Shown: positions 34,877 through 44,099, numbered from the stretch's first letter. The stretch is DNA of 64,000 bases from Salipiger mangrovisoli (GCF_015223355.1 NZ_JADFFK010000007.1:124001-188000); one strand, 5' to 3'. The notes: a model not told the origin generated them from the sequence alone. Numbers and translations are program-made.

Positions 34877-35803
34877 ATGGCGCAAGCGGTCTTCATCCGG
34901 AACCCGGAGTCGATCTACCGCGACGAGCCCGGACTACGGTACAACTTGCCCAATCAGTGCCTCGGAATGGTCAAGGATACCCTGGGCGATTGGGTCGTGG
35001 TCTATGAGGGCAAGCGCGGGGCATTCGGTAATGTCGCTGTCCAGAAGGTCGTCGCGGTCGAACCAGACCCGTTGCGTGTGGGATGGCATTTCGCGGTCTT
35101 TGCGCCAGAAACGCTTTTGCAGTTCGAAACCACTGTGCCGCGTGCCTCGGCTGACGGGCTTCTCTACGAGCGGCGGCTTCAGGGACCGGACGGGCGCGCC
35201 TATTCAGGCGGCCTCAACACGTCTGCGGTCCGGCGTCTGACACCGGCAGAGTTTGCCGCGATCGTCAACGCCGGGCTGGCCGAGATCGAGGGTGCCGATG
35301 CGCTGCCGCGCTTGGCGGAAGAGGAACAGGCACAGGCGTTTCAGGGGTTTGCCGAGGAGACCGCGCCCTTCGGTGCACCGCCTCTGAAGCACGATCGCAC
35401 CAAGCTCTTGGGGTACCGCCCGTACCGCGAGCAGGCATTCCAGCGCATGGTGAAACGGGCCTACGACAGCCGCTGCGCGATCTCCGGCCTGCAACTGCGC
35501 AACGGTGGTGGGCGTCCCGAGGTGCAAGCCGCGCATATCCGCCCGGTGAGGGACAAAGGGCCGGACATCGTTGCCAATGGCCTTGCGCTGTCGGGCACCC
35601 TGCATTGGATGTTCGACCGCGGCCTGATCGGCATTGCCGAGGACCACACCATCCTGATCTCACACAACAAGGTGCCCGAGGATGTGGTGCGTCGGCTCAT
35701 CGTGCCGGGGCAGAAGCTTCTCCCCCCGGCGTCGCGGCGCGACTACCCGCATCCAGAGTTTCTGCGCTATCACCGCGAGCACATCTTTGGCCAGATGGGC
35801 TGA
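34877..35803 (+). CDS. HNH endonuclease
   Basis: A 308-residue protein with a C-terminal HNH nuclease domain (about 195-265). CAISGLQLRNGGGRPEVQAAHI provides a C-x2-G half-site and the first histidine, and LALSGTLHWMFDRGLI provides the second histidine (H of TLHWMFD), as in the HNH_2 subfamily (PF13391). The N-terminal 150 residues (QAVFIRNPESIYRDEPGLRY onward) form an unrecognised domain, perhaps for target recognition. It may be a restriction-type nuclease without a methylase partner, or a housekeeping nuclease. The start is uncertain: ATG 34877 has GAAGG upstream, while ATG 34871 and TTG 34832 are alternatives. The stop lies three bases from the convergent response regulator. Confidence 0.75.
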   Translation: MAQAVFIRNPESIYRDEPGLRYNLPNQCLGMVKDTLGDWVVVYEGKRGAFGNVAVQKVVAVEPDPLRVGWHFAVFAPETLLQFETTVPRASADGLLYERRLQGPDGRAYSGGLNTSAVRRLTPAEFAAIVNAGLAEIEGADALPRLAEEEQAQAFQGFAEETAPFGAPPLKHDRTKLLGYRPYREQAFQRMVKRAYDSRCAISGLQLRNGGGRPEVQAAHIRPVRDKGPDIVANGLALSGTLHWMFDRGLIGIAEDHTILISHNKVPEDVVRRLIVPGQKLLPPASRRDYPHPEFLRYHREHIFGQMG

Positions 35804-35806
35804 AAG

Positions 35807-36505
35807 TCAGACCCAGTCCACGTCCCCAAGGAAGATATACCCCGCGCCGTAGATGGTCTTGATCAGCCGTGGGTTCTTCGGGTCCTCCCGAAGCTTCGTG
35901 CGCAGTCTCGAAATGCGGACATCCATCGCCCGGTCGAAGCTCTCGCCGGCCGCACCGCCCAGGCTTTCCTGCATGTGCGCGCGGGTGATCAACCGTTTCG
36001 GGCTTTCCAGAAACAGCCTCAGCACCTCGCCCTCGGCATGGGAGAATGGCGTTTCCTGGCCTTCGACATCCTCAAGCGCGTAGCGGTCGAAATGGGCGGT
36101 CCAGCCGGCGAAGCGCGCGGTCTCGCCATGGGAAGGCGCGCGCGGGCTGCGCAACCGGGCACGCACGCGGGCCACCACCTCGGCCGGATCGAAGGGTTTG
36201 ATGATGTAGTCATCCGCCCCGAGTTCGAGCCCGGTGACCCGGTCCTGCACCTGCGCGCGGCCCGAGACGATGATCACCGTCGCCCCCTGCTCAAGCGCGA
36301 GCCGGTGCACGAGGCTCAGCCCGTCCCGGTCCGGAAGACCAAGATCGACAAGGCAGACGTCGGGCGTTGCGCGCTTCAGCGCTGCCTCGAACTCGGTGGC
36401 GCGCGCGAAGGCCACGGTGCGGAAGCCCGCTTCGGTCAGCGCCTCGGAGAGGATCGCCCGGATCGCCGGCTCATCGTCGAGGATGGAGATCAGCGGCGCG
36501 CTCAT
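35807..36505 (-). CDS. OmpR/PhoB-type response regulator
   Basis: A 232-residue two-domain response regulator. In the receiver, D10, D11 and the phospho-acceptor D54 (VCLVDLGLPD) are intact, with K104 in the conserved I-K-P-F. The C-terminal winged helix (about 135-228) has ITRAHMQESL and the MDVRISRLRTKL recognition helix, ending with IKTIYGAGYIF. Its start overlaps the stop of the hybrid kinase gene (ATGA), so the kinase is its partner. Probable targets include the divergent acyl-CoA synthetase/Liv operon, but no direct-repeat binding site was identified. Confidence 0.92.
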   Translation of the reverse strand: MSAPLISILDDEPAIRAILSEALTEAGFRTVAFARATEFEAALKRATPDVCLVDLGLPDRDGLSLVHRLALEQGATVIIVSGRAQVQDRVTGLELGADDYIIKPFDPAEVVARVRARLRSPRAPSHGETARFAGWTAHFDRYALEDVEGQETPFSHAEGEVLRLFLESPKRLITRAHMQESLGGAAGESFDRAMDVRISRLRTKLREDPKNPRLIKTIYGAGYIFLGDVDWV

Positions 36506-38394
36506 TCGGGCACGCCGCCCAGGAATGCCGCGAGCTGGCCCTCGGTGAAGGGCTTGGCAATCACCGGCGCTGCGGCCTCGGCGGCCTGACGGCGCGGATC
36601 GCCAGGCGGCAGCGAGGTCATCAGGCGCACATCGAGGCCGGGCAGGGCGGCCGGCAGCGCCGACCCCGGCTCGTCGCCCTCCAGCAGCAGGTCCGACAGA
36701 ACGAGGTCGAGAGCAAGCCCGTCTGCCAGGACCCGCGCCTCGGCGACCGAGCTGGCCTCGACCACCGCATGGCCCAGCCCGGTGAGCATCTCGCGCAGCT
36801 GTTCGCGCAGGTCCTGATCGTCCTCGACCAGCAGCGCCAGCCCTCTCGGCCTGCCTGGCTCTGCAATGGCGCGGCGCAGGGGCAGCCGCAAGGTCACCCG
36901 CGCGCCGGGGTTGTCCTTTGGGCCGTTGCCGATCTTGATCGTGCCCCCCGCGAGCTTGACCATGTCGTAGACCATGGCCAGCCCCAGCCCGGAACCCGCG
37001 CCGCCCTTGGTGGTGAAGAAGGGGTCGAGCCCGTGTTCGAGCGCCTCTGCCGAGAACCCCGGCCCGCTGTCGCTGACCGCCAGTTCGAGCCAGGTGTCCT
37101 TGACCGTGCGCAGCGCGATGCGGATGCGCCCGCCGGCCCCGCCGCAGGCATCCCGCGCGTTCAGAACGAGGTTCAGCGCCGCGTCCTGCAAGAGCCCGCG
37201 GTCAAGCAGGAAAGACCCCTCTGGCGCGGTCGCGATCTCCAGCGTCATCTGCTCGGGCAAGGCGGGCCGGGTGAGCAGTTCGAGGTCGTGCAGGAACTCC
37301 GTGGCCACCACCGCCTCGGGCGTCCAGGCGCGGTGCGAGGTGATCCCGGCGATCCGGTCGAGCAGGTCGCCGCCGCGCCGCGCCGCCTGCAAGGTGCCGG
37401 CGGCGAGCTGCGCCGCCTCGGGCGGCAAGTCCAGCCGGGCGAGCTTCGACTGCATGCCGAGGATGATGGTCAGCAGGTTGGAGAAGTCATGCGCCAGTCC
37501 CGAGGTGAGCTGCGCCGCCAGCTCGCGCCGCCGCGCGTGTTGCAGCGCCGCACGGGCCTGGGTCTCCTCCGTCACGTCGAGCGAGAGGATATAGACCCCG
37601 CGCTCGGCCGGGTCGGGGGTGAAGACCGCGCGGATGCGCCGCGATGAGCCATCGTCGGTGAACTCGAAGATGCTCTGCTGACCGCCAAGCGCGCGCTCGA
37701 GGTGCGGCCGCACCTTGGCATAGGCCGGCCCAAGGGCTTCGGAGATATGCAGCCCGGCGATCTCCGAGGGCCGCCCCGGCATCACCTGCGACAGGCGGCG
37801 GTTGGAATAGGTGTAGCGGCCCGCCGCATCGACCCGCGCGATATGGGCCGGCATCATCTCGGTGGTCAGCCGCGTGCGCGCCTCCATCTCGGTCAACTCG
37901 CGCCGCGCCTCCTCGAGCGCGGCATTGGTCGCAGCGAGCTGGCGGTTGCTGGCCGCCAGCGCCTCGGCGCGCCGGATGACCTCTTCCGACAGCAGCTCGG
38001 AACGGGTGCGCAGCAGCTCCTCCTGCGCCTTCACCGCGGTGATGTCGGTATAGACCGTGACCCAGCCACCCTGCGGCAGCGGCGCGCCCTCGACCGAGAT
38101 CACCCGGCCGTTGGCGCGGGTGCGCTCCATGTAGTGCGGCGCGAAGGCGCGCGCCTGATCGACCCGCGCGCGTATGAAATCCTCGGGCTCGTCCACCGTT
38201 CCGTATTCGCCCGCGTCCACCAGGTGACGGATGGTGTCTTCGAAACTGGCACCGGGCCGGGTCAAGCGCTCGGGCAGGTCGAACATCTTCGCGAAGGGGC
38301 GGTTGCAGACAGCCAGTGTCAGCTGCCGGTCATAGATCGACAGCGCTTGCTGGATCAGGTTCAGCCCCGCCTGAGTGAGCGCGTCCTTGTCCAT
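36502..38394 (-). CDS. PAS-containing hybrid sensor histidine kinase
   Basis: A 630-residue soluble hybrid kinase with no membrane segments, so it senses a cytoplasmic signal. Order: PAS of the PAS_7 type (about 10-125), coiled linker (about 130-190), second PAS (about 195-300), HisKA with H302 (LAHDFSNLL), HATPase with N-box LNLVLNARDA, G1 SDSGPGF and G2 GSGLGLAMVYD (to about 520), then a receiver with D568 (LVLSDLLL). Histidine and aspartate are both intact, so phosphorelay is possible. ATG 38394 has GGAGGAGA upstream; longer frames are not conserved. It is coupled to the response regulator and divergent from the acyl-CoA synthetase operon. Confidence 0.9.
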   Translation of the reverse strand: MDKDALTQAGLNLIQQALSIYDRQLTLAVCNRPFAKMFDLPERLTRPGASFEDTIRHLVDAGEYGTVDEPEDFIRARVDQARAFAPHYMERTRANGRVISVEGAPLPQGGWVTVYTDITAVKAQEELLRTRSELLSEEVIRRAEALAASNRQLAATNAALEEARRELTEMEARTRLTTEMMPAHIARVDAAGRYTYSNRRLSQVMPGRPSEIAGLHISEALGPAYAKVRPHLERALGGQQSIFEFTDDGSSRRIRAVFTPDPAERGVYILSLDVTEETQARAALQHARRRELAAQLTSGLAHDFSNLLTIILGMQSKLARLDLPPEAAQLAAGTLQAARRGGDLLDRIAGITSHRAWTPEAVVATEFLHDLELLTRPALPEQMTLEIATAPEGSFLLDRGLLQDAALNLVLNARDACGGAGGRIRIALRTVKDTWLELAVSDSGPGFSAEALEHGLDPFFTTKGGAGSGLGLAMVYDMVKLAGGTIKIGNGPKDNPGARVTLRLPLRRAIAEPGRPRGLALLVEDDQDLREQLREMLTGLGHAVVEASSVAEARVLADGLALDLVLSDLLLEGDEPGSALPAALPGLDVRLMTSLPPGDPRRQAAEAAAPVIAKPFTEGQLAAFLGGVPE

Positions 38395-38704
38395 GAAATC
38401 TCCTCCGCCCCAAGCGCTAGCACCTCGCCGCGCCGGAGAGAAGCCCGCCGCGACGTCGCAGCGCGCGTCCATCGCGTCTTCTCGTGTCACATACGCCCAC
38501 CCGATGCTGCCAGGGGACGACCGCCGGGCAGAGACGCGCGGACCCGCCGTTACAATTCGTTAGATTCGCGCAAAGATCACGAAAACATTGACGCTCAGGC
38601 TGGGCGAACCCCTTAATGGGGCTGACTCGCAAAATGCGCGTCCCGAGCTGCGGAGGAGGTGGCTCGGGACGTCCGGCAAACCGGGAGCCTAGGGAGGAGA
38701 CACT
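38395..38704. promoter_or_regulatory. Divergent control region with a leader hairpin
   Basis: A 310-base gap between the kinase gene (minus) and the acyl-CoA synthetase operon (plus). TTGACG at 38588 is a possible -35 box for the plus side, with TTAATG about 19 bases on, a weak match. Nearer the gene, CGTCCCGAG (38639-38647) pairs perfectly with CTCGGGACG (38663-38671), and GGAGGAGG lies in the loop. No gene was seen in the gap. Confidence 0.4.
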
Positions 38705-40678
38705 TTGGCTTACATGTCCGAGGGCGCAGCTGGTCTGCGCTCCGTTCCGGCCCTGTTGAAGCGCAACGCCGAAAGCTTTGCAGACCGTCCCGCCTATCGG
38801 GAGAAGGAGTTCGGCATCTGGCAAAGCTGGAGCTGGGCCGAGACGCAGGAAGAGATCGAGGCTTTTGCGCTGGGGTTGATCAACCTCGGCGTGGCACGGG
38901 GCGACCACATCGCGGTGATCGGGCGCAACCGGCCGACGCTCTACTGGTCGATGGTCGCCGCGCAGATGGCCGGAGCCGTGCCGGTGCCGCTTTACCAGGA
39001 TGCCGTCGCCGACGAGATGGACTACGTCCTGAAGCACTGCGGCGCGCGCTTCGTCATCGCCGCGGATCAGGAACAGGTCGACAAGGTGATCGAGATCCAG
39101 CCGGGTCTGCACCAGTTCGAGCACATGATCTACGTCGACCCGCGCGGCATGAGGAAATACGACCACCGTGCATTGCATGACTACGCCCATGTGCAGGCGC
39201 AGGGCCGCGCTGCCCGTGACGAGCTGATCGGCGAACTCGAGGCGCGGCGCAGCGCGCTTGGCTATGATGACACCTGCGTGATGCTCTACACCTCGGGCAC
39301 CACCGGCAAGCCCAAGGGCGTGGTGCTGTCGAACCGCAACATCATCGAGACCGCCAAGGCCTCGTCGGAGTTTGACCACCTGACCCCCGGCGAGGAAGTC
39401 CTGGCCTATCTGCCGATGGCCTGGGTGGGCGATTTCATCTTCTCGATCGGTCAGGCCTATTGGAATGGCTTCTGCGTCAACTGCCCCGAGTCCGCCGAGA
39501 CGATGATGACCGACCTGCGCGAGATCGCACCGAGTTATTATTTCGCGCCGCCAAGGGTTTTCGAGACACAGCTCACCCAGATCATGATCCGGATGGAGGA
39601 TGCGGGGGCGGTCAAGCGCAAGCTCTTCCACCACTTCCTCGGCCATGCCAAGGTGGTGGGTCCGAAGATCCTCGACGGCAGGCCCGTCGGGATGATGGAG
39701 CGGCTGAAATACGCGCTTGGCGAATTCATGGTCTACGGGCCGCTGAAGAACACCCTCGGCTTTTCCCGCGTCCGCGTCGGCTACACCGCAGGCGAGGCGA
39801 TCGGGCCGGAGATCTTCGATTTCTACCGCGCGCTGGGGATCAACCTCAAACAGCTCTACGGCCAGACGGAGGCCTCGGTCTTCATCACCCAGCAGCCCGA
39901 CAACGAGGTGCGGCCCGACACCGTCGGCGTGCCGTCGCCCGGCGTCGAGATCCGCATCGCCGAGAGCGGCGAGGTCTTCTATCGCTCGCCCGGTGTCTTC
40001 GTCGAGTATTACAAGAATGCCGAGAGCACCGCGGGCACCAAGGACGCCGAGGGCTGGGTCGCCACCGGCGACGCGGGCTTCATCGAGGAGGCGACGGGTC
40101 ACCTGCGGATCATCGACCGTGCCAAGGACGTGGGCAAGATGGCGGACGGTGCGCTCTTTGCGCCGAAATACGTCGAGAACAAGCTGAAGTTCTATCCCAA
40201 CATCCTCGAGGCCGTGGTCTTCGGCAATGGCCGCGACCGCTGCACCGCCTTCATCAACATCGACCTGACGGCGGTGGGCAACTGGGCCGAGCGCAACAAC
40301 ATCGCCTATGCCTCCTACCAGGAGCTGGCGGGGCATCCGAAGGTGCTCGACGCCATCCAGAGCCATGTCGAGGAGGTGAACGCCTCGGTGGCGCAGGACG
40401 AGATGCTCTCGGGCTGCCAGATCCACCGCTTCCTCGTGCTGCACAAGGAGCTGGATGCCGACGACGGCGAGTTGACGCGCACCCGCAAGGTGCGGCGCAA
40501 CATCATCGCCGAGAAATACGCCGACCTGGTGACCGCGCTCTATGACGGCTCGGAGAGCATCTACACCGAGACCGAGGTCACCTACGAGGACGGGCGCAAG
40601 GGACGGATCAGGGCGACGCTGGCGATCCGCGATGCGCAGGTGGTGCCGGTGGCGCCCATGCGGGTGGCGGCGGAATGA
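38705..40678 (+). CDS. Long-chain acyl-CoA synthetase (AMP-forming)
   Basis: A 657-residue ANL-superfamily ligase that activates a carboxylic acid to its CoA thioester using ATP. The phosphate loop is YTSGTTGKPKG (195-205), with A5-like QLYGQTEASVF and A8 region GWVATGDAGFI; RTRKVRRN in the C-terminal part is where the catalytic lysine lies. The long form (about 650) matches FadD15/long-chain types with the insertion. Start: TTG 38705 has GGAGGAG six bases upstream, while ATG 38714 would be too far, so TTG is preferred. It is the first gene of a Liv-type transporter operon, so it probably acts on the imported acid. Confidence 0.9.
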   Translation: MAYMSEGAAGLRSVPALLKRNAESFADRPAYREKEFGIWQSWSWAETQEEIEAFALGLINLGVARGDHIAVIGRNRPTLYWSMVAAQMAGAVPVPLYQDAVADEMDYVLKHCGARFVIAADQEQVDKVIEIQPGLHQFEHMIYVDPRGMRKYDHRALHDYAHVQAQGRAARDELIGELEARRSALGYDDTCVMLYTSGTTGKPKGVVLSNRNIIETAKASSEFDHLTPGEEVLAYLPMAWVGDFIFSIGQAYWNGFCVNCPESAETMMTDLREIAPSYYFAPPRVFETQLTQIMIRMEDAGAVKRKLFHHFLGHAKVVGPKILDGRPVGMMERLKYALGEFMVYGPLKNTLGFSRVRVGYTAGEAIGPEIFDFYRALGINLKQLYGQTEASVFITQQPDNEVRPDTVGVPSPGVEIRIAESGEVFYRSPGVFVEYYKNAESTAGTKDAEGWVATGDAGFIEEATGHLRIIDRAKDVGKMADGALFAPKYVENKLKFYPNILEAVVFGNGRDRCTAFINIDLTAVGNWAERNNIAYASYQELAGHPKVLDAIQSHVEEVNASVAQDEMLSGCQIHRFLVLHKELDADDGELTRTRKVRRNIIAEKYADLVTALYDGSESIYTETEVTYEDGRKGRIRATLAIRDAQVVPVAPMRVAAE

Positions 40679-41550
40679 TGGACGGGTCGGGTCTGAGTAT
40701 TTCCGGGAAAGATGAAAGGCAGGGTGCCGTGAAAGATGCCAGCAAGGACGGGGGCTACGTCACCGAGGACGGGCGGCAGATCGGCGGCGTGCTGATGGAG
40801 CTGCGCAACATCACCCTGAAGTTCGGCGGGGTGGTCGCGATCAAGGACATCTCCTTCGACATCCGCGAGGGGGAAATCCGGGCGATCATCGGGCCGAACG
40901 GGGCGGGCAAGTCCTCGATGCTCAACATCATCTCGGGGTTCTACACGCCGTCCGAGGGCGAGCTCTGGTACAAGGGAGCGAAGCGCCCGCCGATGAAGCC
41001 TTACGAGGTGGCACGGCTGGGCGTGGCGCGGACCTTCCAGAACATCGCGCTCTTCGAGGGGATGACGGTGCTCGACAACGTCATGACCGGGCGGCTCACG
41101 CACATGAAGGCGGGGATTGCGAGCCAGGCGCTCTGGTGGGGCAAGGCGCGCGACGAGGAGATCGCCAATCGCGAGATCGTCGAGAAAGTCATTGATTTTC
41201 TTGAGATACAGAGCATTCGCAAGACGCCGGTGGGGCGGCTGCCCTACGGCCTGAAGAAGCGGGTGGAGCTGGCGCGGGCGCTGGCCGCCGAGCCCTCGCT
41301 GCTGCTGCTCGACGAGCCGATGGCGGGGATGAACGTCGAGGAAAAGGAGGACATGAGCCGCTTCATCCTCGACGTGAACGACGAGTTCGGCACCACCATC
41401 TGCCTGATCGAACACGACATGGGCGTGGTCATGGACCTCTCGGATCGGGTGGTGGTCATGGACTACGGCAAGAAGATCGGGGACGGCCCGCCGGGCGAGG
41501 TGCGGAGCAATCAGGACGTGATCGACGCCTATCTCGGCGTGGCGCATTGA
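40675..41550 (+). CDS. livG: ABC transporter ATPase, LivG type
   Basis: Up to 291 residues, an ATPase of the branched-chain amino acid (HAAT) class. Walker A is GPNGAGKSS (73-81), the LivG-like signature LPYGLKKRVELARAL and Walker B LLLLDEPMAGM are present, with the H-loop IEHDMGVV. The start overlaps the synthetase stop, but the first 18 codons run straight through a copy of the GTATTT intergenic element, so translation may really begin at GTG 40729 (after AAGGCAGGG) or later at ATG 40795. The transporter likely serves an organic acid rather than an amino acid, given the two CoA ligases in the operon. Confidence 0.88.
   Translation: MMDGSGLSISGKDERQGAVKDASKDGGYVTEDGRQIGGVLMELRNITLKFGGVVAIKDISFDIREGEIRAIIGPNGAGKSSMLNIISGFYTPSEGELWYKGAKRPPMKPYEVARLGVARTFQNIALFEGMTVLDNVMTGRLTHMKAGIASQALWWGKARDEEIANREIVEKVIDFLEIQSIRKTPVGRLPYGLKKRVELARALAAEPSLLLLDEPMAGMNVEEKEDMSRFILDVNDEFGTTICLIEHDMGVVMDLSDRVVVMDYGKKIGDGPPGEVRSNQDVIDAYLGVAH
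40695..40718 (+). repeat. GTATTT element inside the annotated 5' end of livG
   Basis: GAGTATTTCCGGGAAAGATG with AAAG following, a close match to the copy at 42559. It would encode S-I-S-G-K-D-E-R if the upstream start were used. Confidence 0.55.
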
Positions 41551-41563
41551 AGGAGCAGGCGAC

Positions 41564-42517
41564 ATGCTGAACGACATCTTCATAAAGCCCTTTGCCGACA
41601 TGTTCGCGGCACCGGACTTCCTGCTGCAGGTGCTCTGGGAAGGGCTCGTCTCGGGCATTCTCTACGCGCTGATCGCACTCGGCTTCGTGCTGATCTTCCG
41701 CTCGAGCCGGATCTTCAACTTCGCGCAGGGGATCATGGTGGTCTTCGCGGCGCTGACCCTCGTCGGCTTGCATGCCATGGGAATCCCCGCCTGGATCAGC
41801 GTCGGGCTGACGCTGGCGGTGATGTTCGTGCTGGCGGTGACCATCGAGCGGGTTGTGCTGCGGCCACTGGTCGGCCAGCCGGACATCATCCTCTTCATGG
41901 CCACCATTGGCATCACGCTCTTCCTGATCGGCTTCGGCGAGATCATCTTCGGGGGCGAGAACAAGGTGATGATCACCGAGGAGCTGGGCATTCCCACGGA
42001 CTCGGTGGTGCTGGAGCCCTGGGGCGGGCTGCTGATCCTCGAGCAGAAGGACATCACGGCGGTCGTGGTCGCGGGGCTGCTGGTGGTCGCATTGCTCCTG
42101 TTCCTGGGCAAGACCCGCATGGGCCGCGCCATCCGCGCGCTTGGCGACGACCACCAGGCGGCGCTCTCGGTCGGCATCTCGCTGCAGACGATCTGGGTGC
42201 TGGTCTGGTTCATCGCGGGCATCATCGCGCTGGTCACCGGCATCGCCTGGGGGGCGCGTGCTGGGGTGAGCTTCGCCTTGGAAGTCATTGCTTATAAAGC
42301 GCTTCCTGTTCTTATGTTGGGCGGGCTCGAAAGCATCACCGGGGCGATCATCGGTGGGCTGATGATCGGCATGCTGGAGAAACTCTTCGAGATCTACTGG
42401 GGCCAGCCGCTGATGGGCGGCAACACCGAGACCTGGTTCGCCTTCGTGCTGGCGCTGATCGTGCTGCTGTTCCGCCCGCAGGGGCTGTTCGGAGAGCGCA
42501 TCATCGAAAGGGTGTAG
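41564..42517 (+). CDS. livH: ABC transporter permease, LivH type
   Basis: A 317-residue inner-membrane permease of the LivH class with about eight segments. The start LLQVLWEGLVSGILYALIALGFV and the motif FNFAQGIMVVFAALT (about 46-60) are typical, as is the coupling loop GRAIRALGDDHQAALSVGIS. It follows livG after 13 bases. A copy of the GTATTT element lies downstream, before the next small gene. Confidence 0.93.
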   Translation: MLNDIFIKPFADMFAAPDFLLQVLWEGLVSGILYALIALGFVLIFRSSRIFNFAQGIMVVFAALTLVGLHAMGIPAWISVGLTLAVMFVLAVTIERVVLRPLVGQPDIILFMATIGITLFLIGFGEIIFGGENKVMITEELGIPTDSVVLEPWGGLLILEQKDITAVVVAGLLVVALLLFLGKTRMGRAIRALGDDHQAALSVGISLQTIWVLVWFIAGIIALVTGIAWGARAGVSFALEVIAYKALPVLMLGGLESITGAIIGGLMIGMLEKLFEIYWGQPLMGGNTETWFAFVLALIVLLFRPQGLFGERIIERV

Positions 42518-42558
42518 ACGGGCTCCCGCCGGGGGACTCGAGAGGGAGCCTCCGGCGG

Positions 42559-42581
42559 GAGTATTTTGGGAAAGATGAAAG
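42559..42581 (+). repeat. GTATTT element between livH and a small gene
   Basis: GGAGTATTTTGGGAAAGATG plus AAAG. It is flanked by short GC inverted repeats (CTCCGGCGGGA before it, GCCGGCGGGAGG after it). Confidence 0.6.
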
Positions 42582-42627
42582 CCGGCGGGAGGCGGGCTTT
42601 CGCGAGGACCGAGCGGAGGACGGCGGA

Positions 42628-42861
42628 ATGGCGAAACTGGTGGCGATCCTGAACGTGGTGGCCTGGGCGGGCTTCTGGGCCTTCGGCTATCTCGCCCTGA
42701 CCGGGGCCGAGGGCCGCGTGCTTCCGGCGCTCTTGCTGGCGGCGGTGGGCGGCGGGGCCGGTCTCTGGGCCTGGTTCTGGCTGGTGCGGCACTCGGAGGT
42801 GACGGGCTATGCCGTGCCGCCGAAGCGCGCCTACCCGGAGGAGACGCACGGACCCGCCTGA
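42628..42861 (+). CDS. Small membrane protein within the Liv operon
   Basis: A 77-residue protein with two membrane segments (about residues 5-25 and 33-55) and a short charged C-terminal tail with RAYPEETHGPA. A clean ribosome site (GGAGGACGG) precedes ATG 42628. It lies between livH and livM, where canonical Liv operons have nothing. Its homology is not recognisable by eye. It could be an accessory subunit that stabilises or regulates the permease. Confidence 0.65.
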   Translation: MAKLVAILNVVAWAGFWAFGYLALTGAEGRVLPALLLAAVGGGAGLWAWFWLVRHSEVTGYAVPPKRAYPEETHGPA

Positions 42862-42969
42862 CGGCGTTCCGGCAGAGACAAGAAGGCCGCGTGATCGGGG
42901 AAGAGGAGCCCCGGACCCGCGGCAGGGCCTGAAGGAGCGGCGCAGAGGCGCCGGGAGAGGGAGAAACCG

Positions 42970-44046
42970 ATGCTCTATCGCACGGCGGGGCAATTCAAGA
43001 CGAGCTACAAGTCGGACATGGCGCTGTTCCCGGTCCGCCAGGACGCGGTGCTGCTGATGGTGATCCTCGGCTTCGCCTGGGTGGTGTTCCCGCTCACGGC
43101 CAGCGAGTTCGCCTTCCAGACATTGCTGATCCCGATCCTGATCTACGCGCTGGCGGCGCAGGGGCTGAACATCCTGACCGGCTACGCCGGGCAGCTGTCG
43201 CTGGGCACCGCGGCCTTCATGGGGGTCGGTGCCTATGCCTGCTACAAGCTGGTGACGCTGTTCCCCTGGATGAACCCGGTGATTGCCATCCTGCTGTCGG
43301 GCATCTTCAGCGCGGGCGTGGGGGTCGCCTTTGGCATTCCCTCCTTGCGGATCAAGGGCTTCTACCTCGCAATTGCCACGCTGGCGGCGCAGTTCTTCCT
43401 GGTCTGGCTGTTCGAGAAGTGGGGCTGGCTCTACAATTACAACGCCTCGGGCGCGATCCAGGTGCCGAACCTCGACATGTTCGGGCTCTACGTGGCGGGG
43501 CCGCAGGCCAGCTCGATCGTGCAGTATTACGTGGTGCTTGCGGTGGTCACGCTGATGACCCTGCTCTGCATCAACCTCACCCGCGGCACCCTGGGGCGGA
43601 GCTGGAAGGCAACGCGCGACATGGACATCGCTGCCGAGCTCATCGGCATCAACCTGATGCGCTCGAAGCTCACCGCCTTTGCCGTCTCGTCCTACGTGGT
43701 GGGGGTCGCGGGCGCGCTCTTCGTCTTCATGTGGCGCGGCGCGGCCGAGCCCAATCTCTTCGACATTCCGCTGAGTTTCCGCATCCTCTTCATCGCCATC
43801 ATCGGCGGGCTTGGGTCGATCCTCGGCAACTATCTGGGCGCGATCCTGATTGTCGGCCTGCCGGTGATGCTGGGCACGGTGCCGCAGGCGCTGGGGCTGC
43901 CGATCAGCTCGGCCACGGTCGAACATCTGAACATCATGATCGTCGGCGCGCTCATCGTCTTTTTCCTGATCATCGAGCCGCACGGGCTGGCGCGCCTCTG
44001 GGCGCTGATCCGGGAGAAGCTGATCATCTGGCCCTTCCCGCATTGA
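42970..44046 (+). CDS. livM: ABC transporter permease, LivM type
   Basis: A 358-residue permease of the LivM class, about nine or ten membrane segments. The family motif ALAAQGLNILTGYAGQLSLG (about residues 60-79) and the coupling loop RDMDIAAELIGINLMRSKL are present. The N-terminal 30 residues before the first segment are charged. A GGGAGAGGGAG site precedes the ATG. It is followed 53 bases later by the binding-protein gene. Confidence 0.93.
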   Translation: MLYRTAGQFKTSYKSDMALFPVRQDAVLLMVILGFAWVVFPLTASEFAFQTLLIPILIYALAAQGLNILTGYAGQLSLGTAAFMGVGAYACYKLVTLFPWMNPVIAILLSGIFSAGVGVAFGIPSLRIKGFYLAIATLAAQFFLVWLFEKWGWLYNYNASGAIQVPNLDMFGLYVAGPQASSIVQYYVVLAVVTLMTLLCINLTRGTLGRSWKATRDMDIAAELIGINLMRSKLTAFAVSSYVVGVAGALFVFMWRGAAEPNLFDIPLSFRILFIAIIGGLGSILGNYLGAILIVGLPVMLGTVPQALGLPISSATVEHLNIMIVGALIVFFLIIEPHGLARLWALIREKLIIWPFPH

Positions 44047-44099
44047 GGAGGTGCGGGCCGGGCTTTCCACATCATCGAAGATCTCAGGGAGGAGACAGG

